Assembly: GCA_023459875.1 (NCBI GenBank)
Contig: JAEWRY010000048.1
Span: 1-56,649 of the forward strand
DNA length: 56,649 nucleotides
Reading direction: 5' to 3'
Source of the DNA: Bacillota bacterium
GTDB lineage: Bacteria; Bacillota; Clostridia; Oscillospirales; Oscillospiraceae
Positions 1 to 8,306 of this stretch are shown one piece after another. The position numbers were made by a program, and so were the translations under genes. The number at the start of each line of letters is the position of its first letter. The stretch's first letter is position 1. Under the pieces are notes generated by a model that saw only the letters and a list, made by a program, of their open reading frames with translations, was not told the origin of the DNA and made no database searches.

Positions 1-39
1 GCCCCCGGGCTTGCGCGGGGTGGCACTTCTTTTTTTGAG
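1..39 (+). terminator. possible truncated terminator at the window edge
   Basis: A G/C-rich run that can fold (CCCCC with GGGGTGG) is followed by a run of seven T at about 31-37. It would end a plus-strand gene lying outside the window, or act between convergent genes. The stem is imperfect and cut by the window edge, so this is a weak call. Confidence 0.3.
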
Positions 40-47
40 GTGATCTG

Positions 48-329
48 TTATGACGGCGGCTCGTCCTGCTTTTTCTCGGAGCGGGCGAAAGCCGCAAGGA
101 TGCACAGAAGAACGATAATATCCGCGAATACCACCGTGGAACCGTAGAGCTGCGAACTGCGCGCGATGCTCATGCCCACCGCGGCGACCGCCAGAATATA
201 CATAAGCCGCCGCATGGGGACGAGTTCGCTCTTTTTCTTTGCGGCACGGTAAATCATGAGAATCCAGAGGATAAGAATAACGGCGCCCAGCGCGTAGGTC
301 ACATATTTCAAGACATCCAGCCAGCTCAT
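48..329 (-). CDS. small hypothetical membrane protein (93 aa)
   Basis: I do not recognise a family. The protein has three hydrophobic stretches at about residues 9-28, 42-58 and 64-82, separated by a basic loop with AAKKK, and ends in a short charged tail. It looks like a small integral membrane protein with three helices. It is the last gene of a minus-strand run (984-1655, 343-951, then this gene, 13 bases after the previous stop), so it is probably co-transcribed with two other unknown membrane-associated proteins. No catalytic motif is visible. Confidence 0.55.
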   Translation of the reverse strand: MSWLDVLKYVTYALGAVILILWILMIYRAAKKKSELVPMRRLMYILAVAAVGMSIARSSQLYGSTVVFADIIVLLCILAAFARSEKKQDEPPS

Positions 330-342
330 TTTGGTTCCCCCT

Positions 343-951
343 TTAATGAGTCAATCGTTTGTGCGGATCGCTTTCGGCTTCTTCCGCACCCTTCAGATCG
401 TATCTTTTATTCAGGGCAAGAAACTTGTCGTTAAATTCCCTTGAAATGCGTTTGAGCAGGACCATTCTGTGCTCCAACTGGTCTTCCAGAAAGCTGCGGA
501 AGGCGTTTTCTTTGTTTTCATCGTCGATGCTGCTCAGATTCAAAGCGCCCGAATGAAATGTGTAAGCTAAGAAACACAGCTTTTCGACCGGCTGGGCAAA
601 TTGTATGTTCAGCTTGCGGTTGCGCCGGCAGTGCCGCTTAACCGCGCCGGCCGCTTCTTCCATCTTCAGGTAGTCTCTTTCCGCCTGTTCGGAACGCCCC
701 CGGCTCAAGATAAACCGGATTTCCTCCGGCTGCTGCTCCAGGGGCAGGGGAGAAACGGCGCCGCCTCCCCGGCGGACGGCCAGCTTCCTCCTGGGAGGTT
801 CGGGACTGACGTAATTGGAGAACTTGAGAAAAGCTTCGGCGAAAATGTCGACTTTAAACCGCAGTTCTTTCAGGCTCCGCCTGGAAAGAACGAAGCAAAT
901 AATGATTGCCGCGGCCATGACCCCGTATCCGATGCGAATAATCCAATCCAC
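343..951 (-). CDS. hypothetical single-pass membrane protein (202 aa)
   Basis: The preferred start is the GTG at 951, because AGGAGG lies seven bases upstream. A longer reading from 999 would overlap the previous gene and lacks such a site. One transmembrane helix sits near residues 4-22, followed by a long basic soluble part rich in Arg, Lys and Glu, probably cytoplasmic. There is no recognisable domain. It is the middle gene of the three-gene membrane cluster, 33 bases after the upstream stop and 13 bases before the next start. Function unknown. Confidence 0.55.
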   Translation of the reverse strand: MDWIIRIGYGVMAAAIIICFVLSRRSLKELRFKVDIFAEAFLKFSNYVSPEPPRRKLAVRRGGGAVSPLPLEQQPEEIRFILSRGRSEQAERDYLKMEEAAGAVKRHCRRNRKLNIQFAQPVEKLCFLAYTFHSGALNLSSIDDENKENAFRSFLEDQLEHRMVLLKRISREFNDKFLALNKRYDLKGAEEAESDPHKRLTH

Positions 952-983
952 TTCTGATCCTCCTTCTGCAGTTTGTCCCAGGG

Positions 984-1655
984 TCAGCCGCAGCTCCACC
1001 CTTTCCAGTCGTCCGCGCTGAATTTTTGGGGCTCCGGCTTTTCCTCCTGAGGGGAGGAGGATTCCGGGTCCTCTTCCGCCTGCTCTTTCTCCAACTCGGC
1101 CAGCAGAGTCCTCCGCTCCTCCGGCGTTAGGTTCGCCCTGATCTGCCCCAGGGCCTTGTCAAGCTCGGATTTGCAACCTTCCGGGCCCTTCCTTGCCCAC
1201 TCGGCCTGCTGCCGCTGCGCCGCCCGTTCCAGGCCGCGCATATATTCCCTGCCCTTGGGGCCGGGGGCGGCGGGAATGGCCGCCACGGTCCCGATTAGAA
1301 CCAAAACCAGCTTGAGCGCTTCCAGGGCGGGCCCATAGCTTTTATGCTCGGTTATGATGCAGGACAGATATAACTCCTTGAAAAACGTGAAGTTAATGAG
1401 ATTAAAGACCAGGTACGCCGCGTACAAGATAAGAGCGGCGGCGCTGCCGGCCTTTCCCCGCCACCCCTTCGGAGTCACGGAGAACCCGGCGCCGAGCAGA
1501 ATCAGCACGCAAAACCCCAGCTCCGCCAGCACGATCCGCGGCAAAGCGGGCAGCCCCGCCGCCAGATGCCCGCGCAGCAGAAAAAGCTCTCCCATGACGG
1601 CAAGCAGGAACGCCAGGGTAGAAGTGACCGGCTGGGAACGTTCTGTTTTTTCCAT
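984..1655 (-). CDS. hypothetical membrane protein with acidic C-terminal tail (223 aa)
   Basis: The ATG at 1655 is chosen because AAAGGAG stands eight bases before it; an in-frame extension to 1826 has no such site. About four hydrophobic segments fill residues 10-130. They are followed by a soluble charged region and a Glu/Pro-rich tail (about residues 170-215) ending in DDWKGWSCG. The family is not recognised. It heads the three-gene minus-strand cluster and lies 148 bases downstream of the sigma-54 activator, so co-transcription with the activator is possible but not shown. Confidence 0.55.
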   Translation of the reverse strand: MEKTERSQPVTSTLAFLLAVMGELFLLRGHLAAGLPALPRIVLAELGFCVLILLGAGFSVTPKGWRGKAGSAAALILYAAYLVFNLINFTFFKELYLSCIITEHKSYGPALEALKLVLVLIGTVAAIPAAPGPKGREYMRGLERAAQRQQAEWARKGPEGCKSELDKALGQIRANLTPEERRTLLAELEKEQAEEDPESSSPQEEKPEPQKFSADDWKGWSCG

Positions 1656-1803
1656 ACCAGCAGCTCCTTTCAAAACAAATTTGATCTTTTCTTGCTGAAT
1701 CAATAACAAGCAAAATACATGCCACATAGACTGGCCGTTCTTTCTATTCTCGGGAAGCGGAGAAAGGATCGGCTTTTTTAACCGCAAACTCTGCCGGTAA
1801 GGG

Positions 1804-3819
1804 TCAGTCGTTTCTGAAAGAGACAAAATCTATTTTATAAAGCTGGATCTTGCGGTAAATGGTTCTTCGGTTGATTCCCAGCAGGGAGGCCGCTTTCGTC
1901 ACGTTGCCCTCGCAGAGAGTGAGCGTATTAATAATCTGGCGGCGCTCGTTTTCCCGGATGGAATGATCCGATAAAGCCTGATTCACGTTATTCCGGGGCG
2001 CCGGCGCAGGAGCGGAAGAATCCCAGCGGACCGGATCGCCGGTTTCATGATGACTGAGAACGCTCGAGAGAATCTGCTGTGGGAAGCACTCCGGCCCGAT
2101 GAGCTTGGACTTGGCAAGGTAGACACCCCGCTCCACCACGTTTTCAAGCTCCCGGACGTTTCCCGGCCAGCTGTACCGCTGCAGGATGCCGTAGGCCTCC
2201 GCGGAAAACCCCGTGGCTTTGTATGCCGGCAATTCCGACGTGTACTTCTGAAAGAAATAATCCGCCAACAGGGAAATATCCTCTTTCCTGTCCCGCAGGG
2301 GAGGAACGCGCACTTCAAATACGTTCAGGCGGTAATAGAGGTCACGCCTGAATTCGTTGCGGGAGAGCGCCTGAGTGAGGTTCTGATTGGTAGCGGAAAT
2401 GACGCGCACATCCACCTTGATGGTCGTGCTGGAGCCGATGCGGCTGACCTCCTGGGTCTGGAGCACCCGCAGGAGGTTGACCTGCACGTCGAAAGGCATG
2501 TCTCCGATCTCGTCCAAAAAAATCGTGCCGCCGCTGGCAAGCTCGAATTTCCCGGCGCGTCCGTCCCGTTTGGCTCCGGTAAAGCTCCCTCCCTCGTAGC
2601 CGAAGAGCTCGCTTTCGATGAGGCTCTTGGGCAGCGCGCCGCAGTTGATGGCCACGAAGGGGCCTTTCCTGCGCCGGCTCGCGTTGTGGATGGCCTGGGC
2701 GAAGAGCTCCTTGCCGGTCCCGCTCTCCCCGCAGAGCATGACGCTGGCGTTGTTGTCCGCCGCCACCTTGGCGAGCTCGATGGTGCTTTGGATGGCGGAA
2801 GAACTGCCGATGATGTCGCTGAAGGTGAATCTGGCCTCCGAGCCGATGATGCGGTTCACCTTTTTATGTAGGGTTTCTGCCGGCTCGAAACTCACCATAT
2901 AAGTTCCCTCGGCCGCCTTCTGAATGGAAAAGGAAAGATTGGAGGTGAGGCCGGACCGCTCGATGGAGATCTGCCGGTCGGTCACGCCCAGCCGGATATC
3001 CACGTCTTTGAGATTTTTCGCTCCGATCAGCTCCTGAAAGCTCACGCCGGTCAGATCGTCGTTCTCGGCAAGCAGGAGCTTGGCGGCTCTGGGATTGGCC
3101 TGGATCACCTTCAGCTTCTGATTTAAGAGAAGAATACCGAAGGGCCAGGCCTCGATGATGACGTTCAGATTCCTTTGGGTGCTGCTGAGCTCATTGTAGG
3201 CCTCTTTCATCTTCATCTGCCGCAGAATGTTTTCCGCCACGGAGACCGCGAAGGCAAGATTCTGGGACAAAACCTTTTCATAGGCGCTGATGAGGCAGAA
3301 GACGCCCGCGATTTTCCCGCCGGGACTGAACACCGGGGCGCCGGAACAGCCCCACTTGCGGCTGGGACCGAAATAATGCTCTTCGCTGAATACCTGGATC
3401 GGCTTTCCGGTTTCCAGCGGGGTTCCCAGGCCGTTGGTGCCCATACGCCGTTCGCTGCGGTTGCAGCCCACCACCATACCGCCTTCGGCTACCAGGCTTC
3501 TTACGTCTTCGTCTCCGGTGATCTGCAGGATATAGCCGTCCTCATCCGTCACGACCATGACGAAACCGGAGCCCGCGGCAAATTCCTTCAGGTTTTCCAC
3601 AAAGGGAAGGGCGACCTCACAATAATCCTTGCGCGCGCAGCAGCGCTCGCTCAGTTCCCCGGCGGAAATGATCCTGGGAGGGGTGGTATCCATGGTGACC
3701 CCAAAAGCCTTGGAACGCTCCCAGGATTCCAGAATGACGGGCCGGACCACGCTCCGGTCAAAGGGCTCGCTGCGTTGAAAGGCGTGTTTTGCTTCCAGAA
3801 TCTCCTGCTGTTTTTCCAA
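1804..3819 (-). CDS. sigma-54-dependent transcriptional activator, AcoR type
   Basis: This is an enhancer-binding protein that would hydrolyse ATP to open promoters bound by RNA polymerase with sigma-54. The order is an N-terminal GAF-like sensor (about residues 35-200), a PAS segment (about 215-300), the AAA+ domain with Walker A GESGTGKE, Walker B GGTIFLDEIGD and the sigma-54 contact loop GSFTGA, and a C-terminal Fis-type helix-turn-helix (NVTKAASLLGINRRTIYRKI). The loop is GSFTGA rather than the commoner GAFTGA. The TTG at 3819 has AAAGGAG eight bases upstream. It is divergent from a permease preceded by a consensus -24/-12 promoter, its probable target. The GAF-PAS layout matches AcoR-like regulators of acetoin, alcohol or organic-acid use; the ligand is unknown. 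Confidence 0.93.
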   Translation of the reverse strand: MEKQQEILEAKHAFQRSEPFDRSVVRPVILESWERSKAFGVTMDTTPPRIISAGELSERCCARKDYCEVALPFVENLKEFAAGSGFVMVVTDEDGYILQITGDEDVRSLVAEGGMVVGCNRSERRMGTNGLGTPLETGKPIQVFSEEHYFGPSRKWGCSGAPVFSPGGKIAGVFCLISAYEKVLSQNLAFAVSVAENILRQMKMKEAYNELSSTQRNLNVIIEAWPFGILLLNQKLKVIQANPRAAKLLLAENDDLTGVSFQELIGAKNLKDVDIRLGVTDRQISIERSGLTSNLSFSIQKAAEGTYMVSFEPAETLHKKVNRIIGSEARFTFSDIIGSSSAIQSTIELAKVAADNNASVMLCGESGTGKELFAQAIHNASRRRKGPFVAINCGALPKSLIESELFGYEGGSFTGAKRDGRAGKFELASGGTIFLDEIGDMPFDVQVNLLRVLQTQEVSRIGSSTTIKVDVRVISATNQNLTQALSRNEFRRDLYYRLNVFEVRVPPLRDRKEDISLLADYFFQKYTSELPAYKATGFSAEAYGILQRYSWPGNVRELENVVERGVYLAKSKLIGPECFPQQILSSVLSHHETGDPVRWDSSAPAPAPRNNVNQALSDHSIRENERRQIINTLTLCEGNVTKAASLLGINRRTIYRKIQLYKIDFVSFRND

Positions 3820-3868
3820 CGTTCTCACTCCTTTCCGGCAGTTACCAACAATTAGAAATTCCATATCA

Positions 3869-3897
3869 ATACTATATTTAATAAATTACCATGTCAA
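3869..3897 (-). promoter_or_regulatory. sigma-70-type promoter of the sigma-54 activator gene
   Basis: On the minus strand TTGACA (3892-3897) is followed after 17 bases by TAGTAT (3869-3874). This is a perfect -35 and a 4/6 -10. It would start transcription about 40 bases before the TTG start at 3819. Confidence 0.6.
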
Positions 3898-4006
3898 GGA
3901 AGATTTAAGCGATTGAACACTGAATTTTATTTAAACCTAACAAATTATGATCGGATATAAAGATTGTTTTATGGAATACTGCGACTTTCTGCCGCACAGC
4001 GTGCCA

Positions 4007-4028
4007 AAATGTCACAGGAAATGTCACA
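4007..4028. promoter_or_regulatory. tandem AAATGTCACA repeats, candidate upstream activator sites
   Basis: The ten-base word AAATGTCACA occurs at 4007-4016 and again at 4019-4028, a 12-base pitch. It lies about 120-140 bases upstream of the -24/-12 element, the usual distance for enhancer-binding-protein sites. Assignment to the adjacent AcoR-type activator is inference. Confidence 0.45.
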
Positions 4029-4147
4029 CAAACGCACATCATTTTTCTTGCCGCCGGGCCGAACAAAAGGTAAAATCAAATTGTAATTCAGGAAAAATAT
4101 TCCTATCACAGACGGAAAATGCCTGAGTTTTGGTTCTTTTAAAAAGC

Positions 4148-4163
4148 TGGCACAGGAATTGCT
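4148..4163 (+). promoter_or_regulatory. sigma-54 (-24/-12) promoter of the permease gene
   Basis: TGGCAC, five bases, then TTGCT reproduces the sigma-54 consensus, with the invariant GG and GC exactly ten bases apart. It sits between the divergent sigma-54 activator and the permease, giving a leader of about 125 bases before the ATG at 4303. Confidence 0.85.
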
Positions 4164-4302
4164 TATTCTCCTTTTGGTTGGAATATCGGCGTACTCGGAG
4201 AGAAGGACTCGTGTTGAGAGAGGGCGCGTTTGTCATCGGACGGCACGGCAATATCCAACAGCAAACACCATACCAACTAAATAAAAAGAGGAGGAGTATC
4301 GT

Positions 4303-5784
4303 ATGAACGAACCATCAGGGAAAAAAGTGACAGTTCCAGAGAATTTTCTGTCCGGCAAGTTTCCTCTGCAGAAGAGAAAATACGGCGAAGAACAGCCCGG
4401 CATCAAGATTGGCATGTTCAAAATCCGTCTTCCGCTGATCCACCATGAATGGTCCTGGACGGAAATGGCGGCCGCCATGTTCCTGGGTGTCGCCTGCTTG
4501 GGCGCCGGCGTAACAACCACAATGACCACCTTCGGCCTGGACGACGCGGCAAACATCGCCTCTCTTGGCTTTGACGCCAACGGAGTGTTTCTCATGGCGC
4601 TGACCTTCGGCGTTCTGAACGCATGCTGCTACTATTTGCCCGCGCTCCTGGGCGATCCCGTTGTCCCCGGCTGGATCACCCCCGCGCTGCCCCTGACCCT
4701 CAAGTTCCTGCAGCAATGGGAAATCCCGAACTACGCCACCGGCCAGGTGGACCGCATCTACGCGATGATCGCTCTTCAGATGCTGGTTGCCCTCTCCTTC
4801 CTGATTATGGGGGCCACTGGCCTCGGCCGTAAACTCGTGGACGCGGTGCCCATGGGAATCAAAGCCGGTATCGTGCTGGGCGCCGGCATTACCGCGGCGG
4901 TCAACGTTTTTTCCGCCCGTATGCCCAAAGCGCCCTGGACCGTGGCCATCGCGGTGCTGATGTCCTATTTCTTCCTGTTCAATCCGGCGTTTGCCCGCTT
5001 GGGGGAGAAGAGCAATTTCTGGCGGGTGGTGCGTAACCAGGGTGTCGTGCCAGCACAGCTGTTTGCTATTATCCTGGCTCCGATTCTATTGAAGGAAATC
5101 CCCATGCCTGTCATTCAGTGGGGCATCACGCCCGTTAGCTTCGGCTTTGTTCTGGACCACTTCACCATTTTTGGGTTGGGATTCCCGGCGGCGTCCTTCT
5201 TCCTGGCGGCGATTCCCAGCGCCCTCACAACCTACATCATCGCCTTTTCCGACTTTGTGCTCTCCAAGGAAGTCGTGAACGAGGCAACCGCCAGCCGTCC
5301 CGACGAAATCGTCATCTTCGACGCCGGGCGCTCCAACATGGTGAGCTTCCTGCGTAACGCCATCATGTCCCTGTTTGCCCCCTGGGTACCCATGTGCGGC
5401 CCGCTGTGGGCTTCCGGCCTGCTGACCATCACGGAGCGGTATAAGCGGGGCTATAAAACGATGCATACCTATTGGGACGGCGTTTGTACCTTCCGCGCGG
5501 CCACGGTCATCGCGGTTTTGATTCTGCCGCTGGTTACGCTCATTAAGCCGGCTTTTGCTATCTTCTTCGGCATCACCATGGGCGTTCAGGCCTTTGCCTG
5601 CGGCAATATCGGCATGCGGATGTGCAATACGGCCAACGACCGCGGCATCGCCTCGGTCATTGCCGGCGCCCTTACCTTCTATACCCCCGCCATCGCCCTG
5701 CTGGTCGGCATCATCGTCTGGGGTGTTGTCGAGGGTACGGAGATCTTTAAAAAGAAAGAGGCCAAAGAACCTGTGAAATGTTAG
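4303..5784 (+). CDS. multi-pass permease, NCS2/SLC23-like
   Basis: This is a polytopic membrane protein of 493 aa with about 12 hydrophobic segments starting near residue 55. Its layout suggests the nucleobase/ascorbate or benzoate (NCS2/BenE-like) fold: an early GVACLGAGVTTT segment, a mid-protein MGIKAGIVLGAGITAAV segment and a late PLVTLIKPAFAIFFGITMG segment. The substrate cannot be read from sequence. The start has GAGGAGG about eight bases upstream. It lies behind a consensus sigma-54 promoter and before a 4-hydroxybutyrate-dehydrogenase-like gene, so uptake of the organic acid or other compound sensed by the AcoR-like activator is the likely role. I am confident of 'permease', much less of the family. 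Confidence 0.75.
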   Translation: MNEPSGKKVTVPENFLSGKFPLQKRKYGEEQPGIKIGMFKIRLPLIHHEWSWTEMAAAMFLGVACLGAGVTTTMTTFGLDDAANIASLGFDANGVFLMALTFGVLNACCYYLPALLGDPVVPGWITPALPLTLKFLQQWEIPNYATGQVDRIYAMIALQMLVALSFLIMGATGLGRKLVDAVPMGIKAGIVLGAGITAAVNVFSARMPKAPWTVAIAVLMSYFFLFNPAFARLGEKSNFWRVVRNQGVVPAQLFAIILAPILLKEIPMPVIQWGITPVSFGFVLDHFTIFGLGFPAASFFLAAIPSALTTYIIAFSDFVLSKEVVNEATASRPDEIVIFDAGRSNMVSFLRNAIMSLFAPWVPMCGPLWASGLLTITERYKRGYKTMHTYWDGVCTFRAATVIAVLILPLVTLIKPAFAIFFGITMGVQAFACGNIGMRMCNTANDRGIASVIAGALTFYTPAIALLVGIIVWGVVEGTEIFKKKEAKEPVKC

Positions 5785-5815
5785 CCATACACGCTCGAAT
5801 CTCCTTTCCCCCCTT

Positions 5816-5851
5816 TGTGAAAGTGGGGCTGAACATCAACCCACTTTCACA
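5816..5851. repeat. perfect 12-base inverted repeat after the permease gene
   Basis: TGTGAAAGTGGG (5816-5827) and its exact complement (5840-5851) flank a 12-base loop. It lies 32 bases after the permease stop. It may be a transcript-end hairpin, but no T-run follows, so it could instead be a protein-binding dyad (TGTGA...TCACA). Confidence 0.5.
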
Positions 5852-5878
5852 CCCCTTAACATCTGGATACGCCGATAG

Positions 5879-6056
5879 AATATTCCAATCATTATAGTGA
5901 TTCTAAAATGGAAAAATCACGTTGAGTTCCCGCCCCTGCCGGGGTGAAACGGAACGAGTTTTTCGCGGAATTAGGAACGGCTTTTTCAGCGGCGTCCCGC
6001 CGCTGCCTGCCGCTAAGCGGCAGGTATAGGCATACGCTTAATCGTATGCCTATAGG
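5879..6056 (-). repeat. structured dispersed element, family I, copy 1
   Basis: Read on the minus strand, this has three consecutive hairpins: ATAGGCATA/TATGCCTAT around a loop with ATTAAGCG, CTGCCGC/GCGGCAG, and AGCGGCG/CGCCGCT. A CACCCCGGCAGGGGCGGG hairpin and an AT-rich tail follow. The same order occurs on the plus strand at 18348-18537. Stem bases differ between copies but pairing is kept (A:T against G:C in hairpins 1 and 3), which points to a conserved RNA or single-strand DNA structure. It lies between the permease and the dehydrogenase, antisense to both. Confidence 0.6.
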
Positions 6057-6082
6057 AAAATAGTATAAGGAGCCGATATAAA

Positions 6083-7198
6083 GTGAAGCAGATTATTATA
6101 AAACCAAACATTTATAAATATGCCACGAGCATGGAGTTCAGCAAGGACTTTCATCTTGGCAAGGGTGATCTGATCCTTACGAACGAGTATATTTTCAATC
6201 CATACTTTGGCCAGATGGGCCTGGAAGTCAGCTCAATTTTTCAGGAAAAATACGGAATGGGAGAACCGACCGATCTGATGATAGAGGCGATTCTGAAAGA
6301 TGCATTGAAAACGGGCTGTAAACGGGTCATCGCCATCGGAGGCGGCACGGTAATCGACATCGCCAAGGTGCTGGCGGTTGCGGAAAACGAAAATGTGGAT
6401 GAATTATATGAGAAAGCCGCCGCACTCAAAAAGCAGCGCGAGCTGGTGATTATCCCGACCACCTGCGGAACCGGCAGCGAGGTAACCAACATCTCCATCA
6501 TCAACCGCACCCGGCTGGGGACGAAAATGGGCCTCGTTTCCGATCAGATGTTCGCGGACTCCGCCGTGCTGATTCCGGAACTGCTGCAAGGGCTTCCGTT
6601 CTCGGTGTTCGCCACCAGCTCCATCGACGCGCTGGTCCACGCGGTGGAATCCAGCCTCTCCCCCAAGGCGACCCCGTTTACCAAGCTCTTTGGCTACAAG
6701 GCCATTGAAATGATCATTCTGGGCTTCAAGATCATTGCCGAGGAAGGAAAAGCGGCCCGCGTCGCCCTGCTGGAGGATTTCCTCATCGCATCCAACTACG
6801 CCGGCATCGCGTTCGGCACCGCCGGCTGCGCAGCGGTCCACGCGCTGAGCTATCCGCTGGGCGGAAAGTACCATGTGGCCCACGGGGAAAGCAACTACGC
6901 CATGTTCACCGGCGTTTTGAAGAATTACATGGAAATCAGGCAGGACGGCGAAATCGCGGTTATGAACGCTTACCTGAGCAATCTTCTTGTGTGCGAGCAA
7001 TCACAGGTCTATGACGAGCTGGAGAAGCTGCTTAATCAGATCCTCCCCAAGAAAGCCCTGCATGAGTATGGGGTGGTCCGTGAGGACCTGGCCGCGTTTA
7101 CCGAGGCGGTCATGACCACGCAGACCCGCCTGATGGGCAACAATTTTGTCCCCCTGGACGCCAGCCGGGTTCTGAAGATCTACACGGAGCTTTACTGA
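6083..7198 (+). CDS. 4hbD: iron-containing alcohol dehydrogenase, 4-hydroxybutyrate dehydrogenase family
   Basis: This is a group III alcohol dehydrogenase of 371 aa, the same length as Clostridium kluyveri 4-hydroxybutyrate dehydrogenase and very like it throughout from my knowledge of that protein (KGDxILTNE, FQEKYGxGEP, PTTCGTGSEVTN, ASNYAGIAFG). The family interconverts succinate semialdehyde and 4-hydroxybutyrate with NAD(H). The nucleotide site GGGTVID and the metal ligands in DALVHAVE (Asp, His), AAVHALSYP and HVAHGESNY are intact. The start is GTG with AAGGAG about ten bases upstream. It lies some 300 bases after the permease, perhaps in the same sigma-54-driven unit. The usual partners (sucD, cat1, abfD) are absent here, so another short-chain hydroxy acid remains possible. 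Confidence 0.85.
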   Translation: MKQIIIKPNIYKYATSMEFSKDFHLGKGDLILTNEYIFNPYFGQMGLEVSSIFQEKYGMGEPTDLMIEAILKDALKTGCKRVIAIGGGTVIDIAKVLAVAENENVDELYEKAAALKKQRELVIIPTTCGTGSEVTNISIINRTRLGTKMGLVSDQMFADSAVLIPELLQGLPFSVFATSSIDALVHAVESSLSPKATPFTKLFGYKAIEMIILGFKIIAEEGKAARVALLEDFLIASNYAGIAFGTAGCAAVHALSYPLGGKYHVAHGESNYAMFTGVLKNYMEIRQDGEIAVMNAYLSNLLVCEQSQVYDELEKLLNQILPKKALHEYGVVREDLAAFTEAVMTTQTRLMGNNFVPLDASRVLKIYTELY

Positions 7199-7284
7199 CC
7201 GGATGGACGGCGTGAATGGGCCGTAATTCCAAGTTTTTTTCCCGCTTTCTGAGACAGCGGGTTATATCCCTCCTTCCAACACAA

Positions 7285-7324
7285 CCAAAAAGCACCGAAA
7301 TCATTTGATTTCGGTGCTTTTTGG
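7285..7324. terminator. bidirectional terminator
   Basis: A perfect 19-base stem (CCAAAAAGCACCGAAATCA and its complement) with a two-base TT loop lies between the convergent dehydrogenase (plus) and ketopantoate-reductase-like gene (minus). A- and T-rich arms let it serve both strands. Confidence 0.9.
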
Positions 7325-7334
7325 TGCCGGTTCG

Positions 7335-8252
7335 TCAGAACCGGCTTTCTATTTCCTTGATTCTGTCATACAGCATCTGATTGGTCGGGAACGACAGGCC
7401 GTGTTTTCTGCCCAACGCCAGGACGGTTCCCGCGAAGAGATCGACCTCGCTTTTCCGTTTCGCCTCCAGATCCTGCCGCATGGAGGGCTTTCCGAGCGGA
7501 TTCAATTTGTCCAGGACCGTAAACCAGTAATCCAGGTCGGATTGACTCAAATTGACGTTTTCCTGTTCGGAGAGCCTCATCACCTCTTTCATGGCGGATA
7601 TCATCGTCTCTCTTGCCGGGCCTTCTTTTTGAATGCCGCCGTAATCGGTTTCGAAAACCGCCACGGTCTGATTGACGCCCACGTTAAACATCAGCTTGCC
7701 CCACAGTTTATGGGGCATATCCGTTGACAGCTCATAGGGAAGATGGGTCCTGCCGAAAAACCGGGCGACAGCTTTGGCCGATTCGCTCAATTCCCCGGGC
7801 TGCCGGCCGCCGAAACAGATGAGGCCCATGTTCCGGTAAGCCAATTGATTTCCGACTTTTACGGCGTCCATGCCCTGGGCGACGCTGTAAAGAAGCTTAT
7901 CCATGCCGAAGGTCCGCCCGATGATTTCCTCGCTGCTGATTCCGTTGAGCAGGGATAGGATGACCGTGTTCGGACCAACCTGGTTTCCGGCTTCCTCAAT
8001 GGCGCCGGCCAGACCCTGGTACTTTACGCAGAAGATGAGAAGGTCAGCCGGTGTGCACGCTTCCTCAGGCTTCACGTAATGGAAACGGCAGGGCTCGCCG
8101 TTACAGAAAACCTCTTCCTTCTGATATTTTGCAATTCTTCCGGCGTCGGCTACGATCCTGAGGCTGTCCGGGGGCATGTGTCCGGACAGATGATGGCCGA
8201 ATAAGGTGCCGAGAGCTCCCAAACCGATGATTGATACCGTATTGATCTCCAT
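7335..8252 (-). CDS. ketopantoate reductase (ApbA/PanE) family protein
   Basis: This NADPH-dependent reductase family reduces 2-oxo acids such as 2-dehydropantoate. The N-terminal Rossmann site IGLGALGTLFG starts near residue 7. The C-terminal half has the family Lys in KLWGKLMFNVGVN and the SMRQDLEAKRKSEVD block that holds the catalytic Glu region. The ATG at 8252 is chosen over 8288 because AGGAGG lies nine bases before it. It sits 54 bases after the LysE-type exporter gene, apparently in one unit. Because a PanG-type reductase stands inside the pantothenate operon at 24.4 kb, this copy may act on another 2-oxo acid; no symbol is given for that reason. Confidence 0.85.
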   Translation of the reverse strand: MEINTVSIIGLGALGTLFGHHLSGHMPPDSLRIVADAGRIAKYQKEEVFCNGEPCRFHYVKPEEACTPADLLIFCVKYQGLAGAIEEAGNQVGPNTVILSLLNGISSEEIIGRTFGMDKLLYSVAQGMDAVKVGNQLAYRNMGLICFGGRQPGELSESAKAVARFFGRTHLPYELSTDMPHKLWGKLMFNVGVNQTVAVFETDYGGIQKEGPARETMISAMKEVMRLSEQENVNLSQSDLDYWFTVLDKLNPLGKPSMRQDLEAKRKSEVDLFAGTVLALGRKHGLSFPTNQMLYDRIKEIESRF

Positions 8253-8306
8253 TTGTATTTCCTCCTGCGGCTGAAACCATTCTATCACATGAATAACCCT
8301 AGGGTA

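Noticed and set aside
5816..6056. CRISPR-like array suggested by several short inverted repeats
   Set aside because: The repeats differ from one another and no regular direct repeat with spacers is present.
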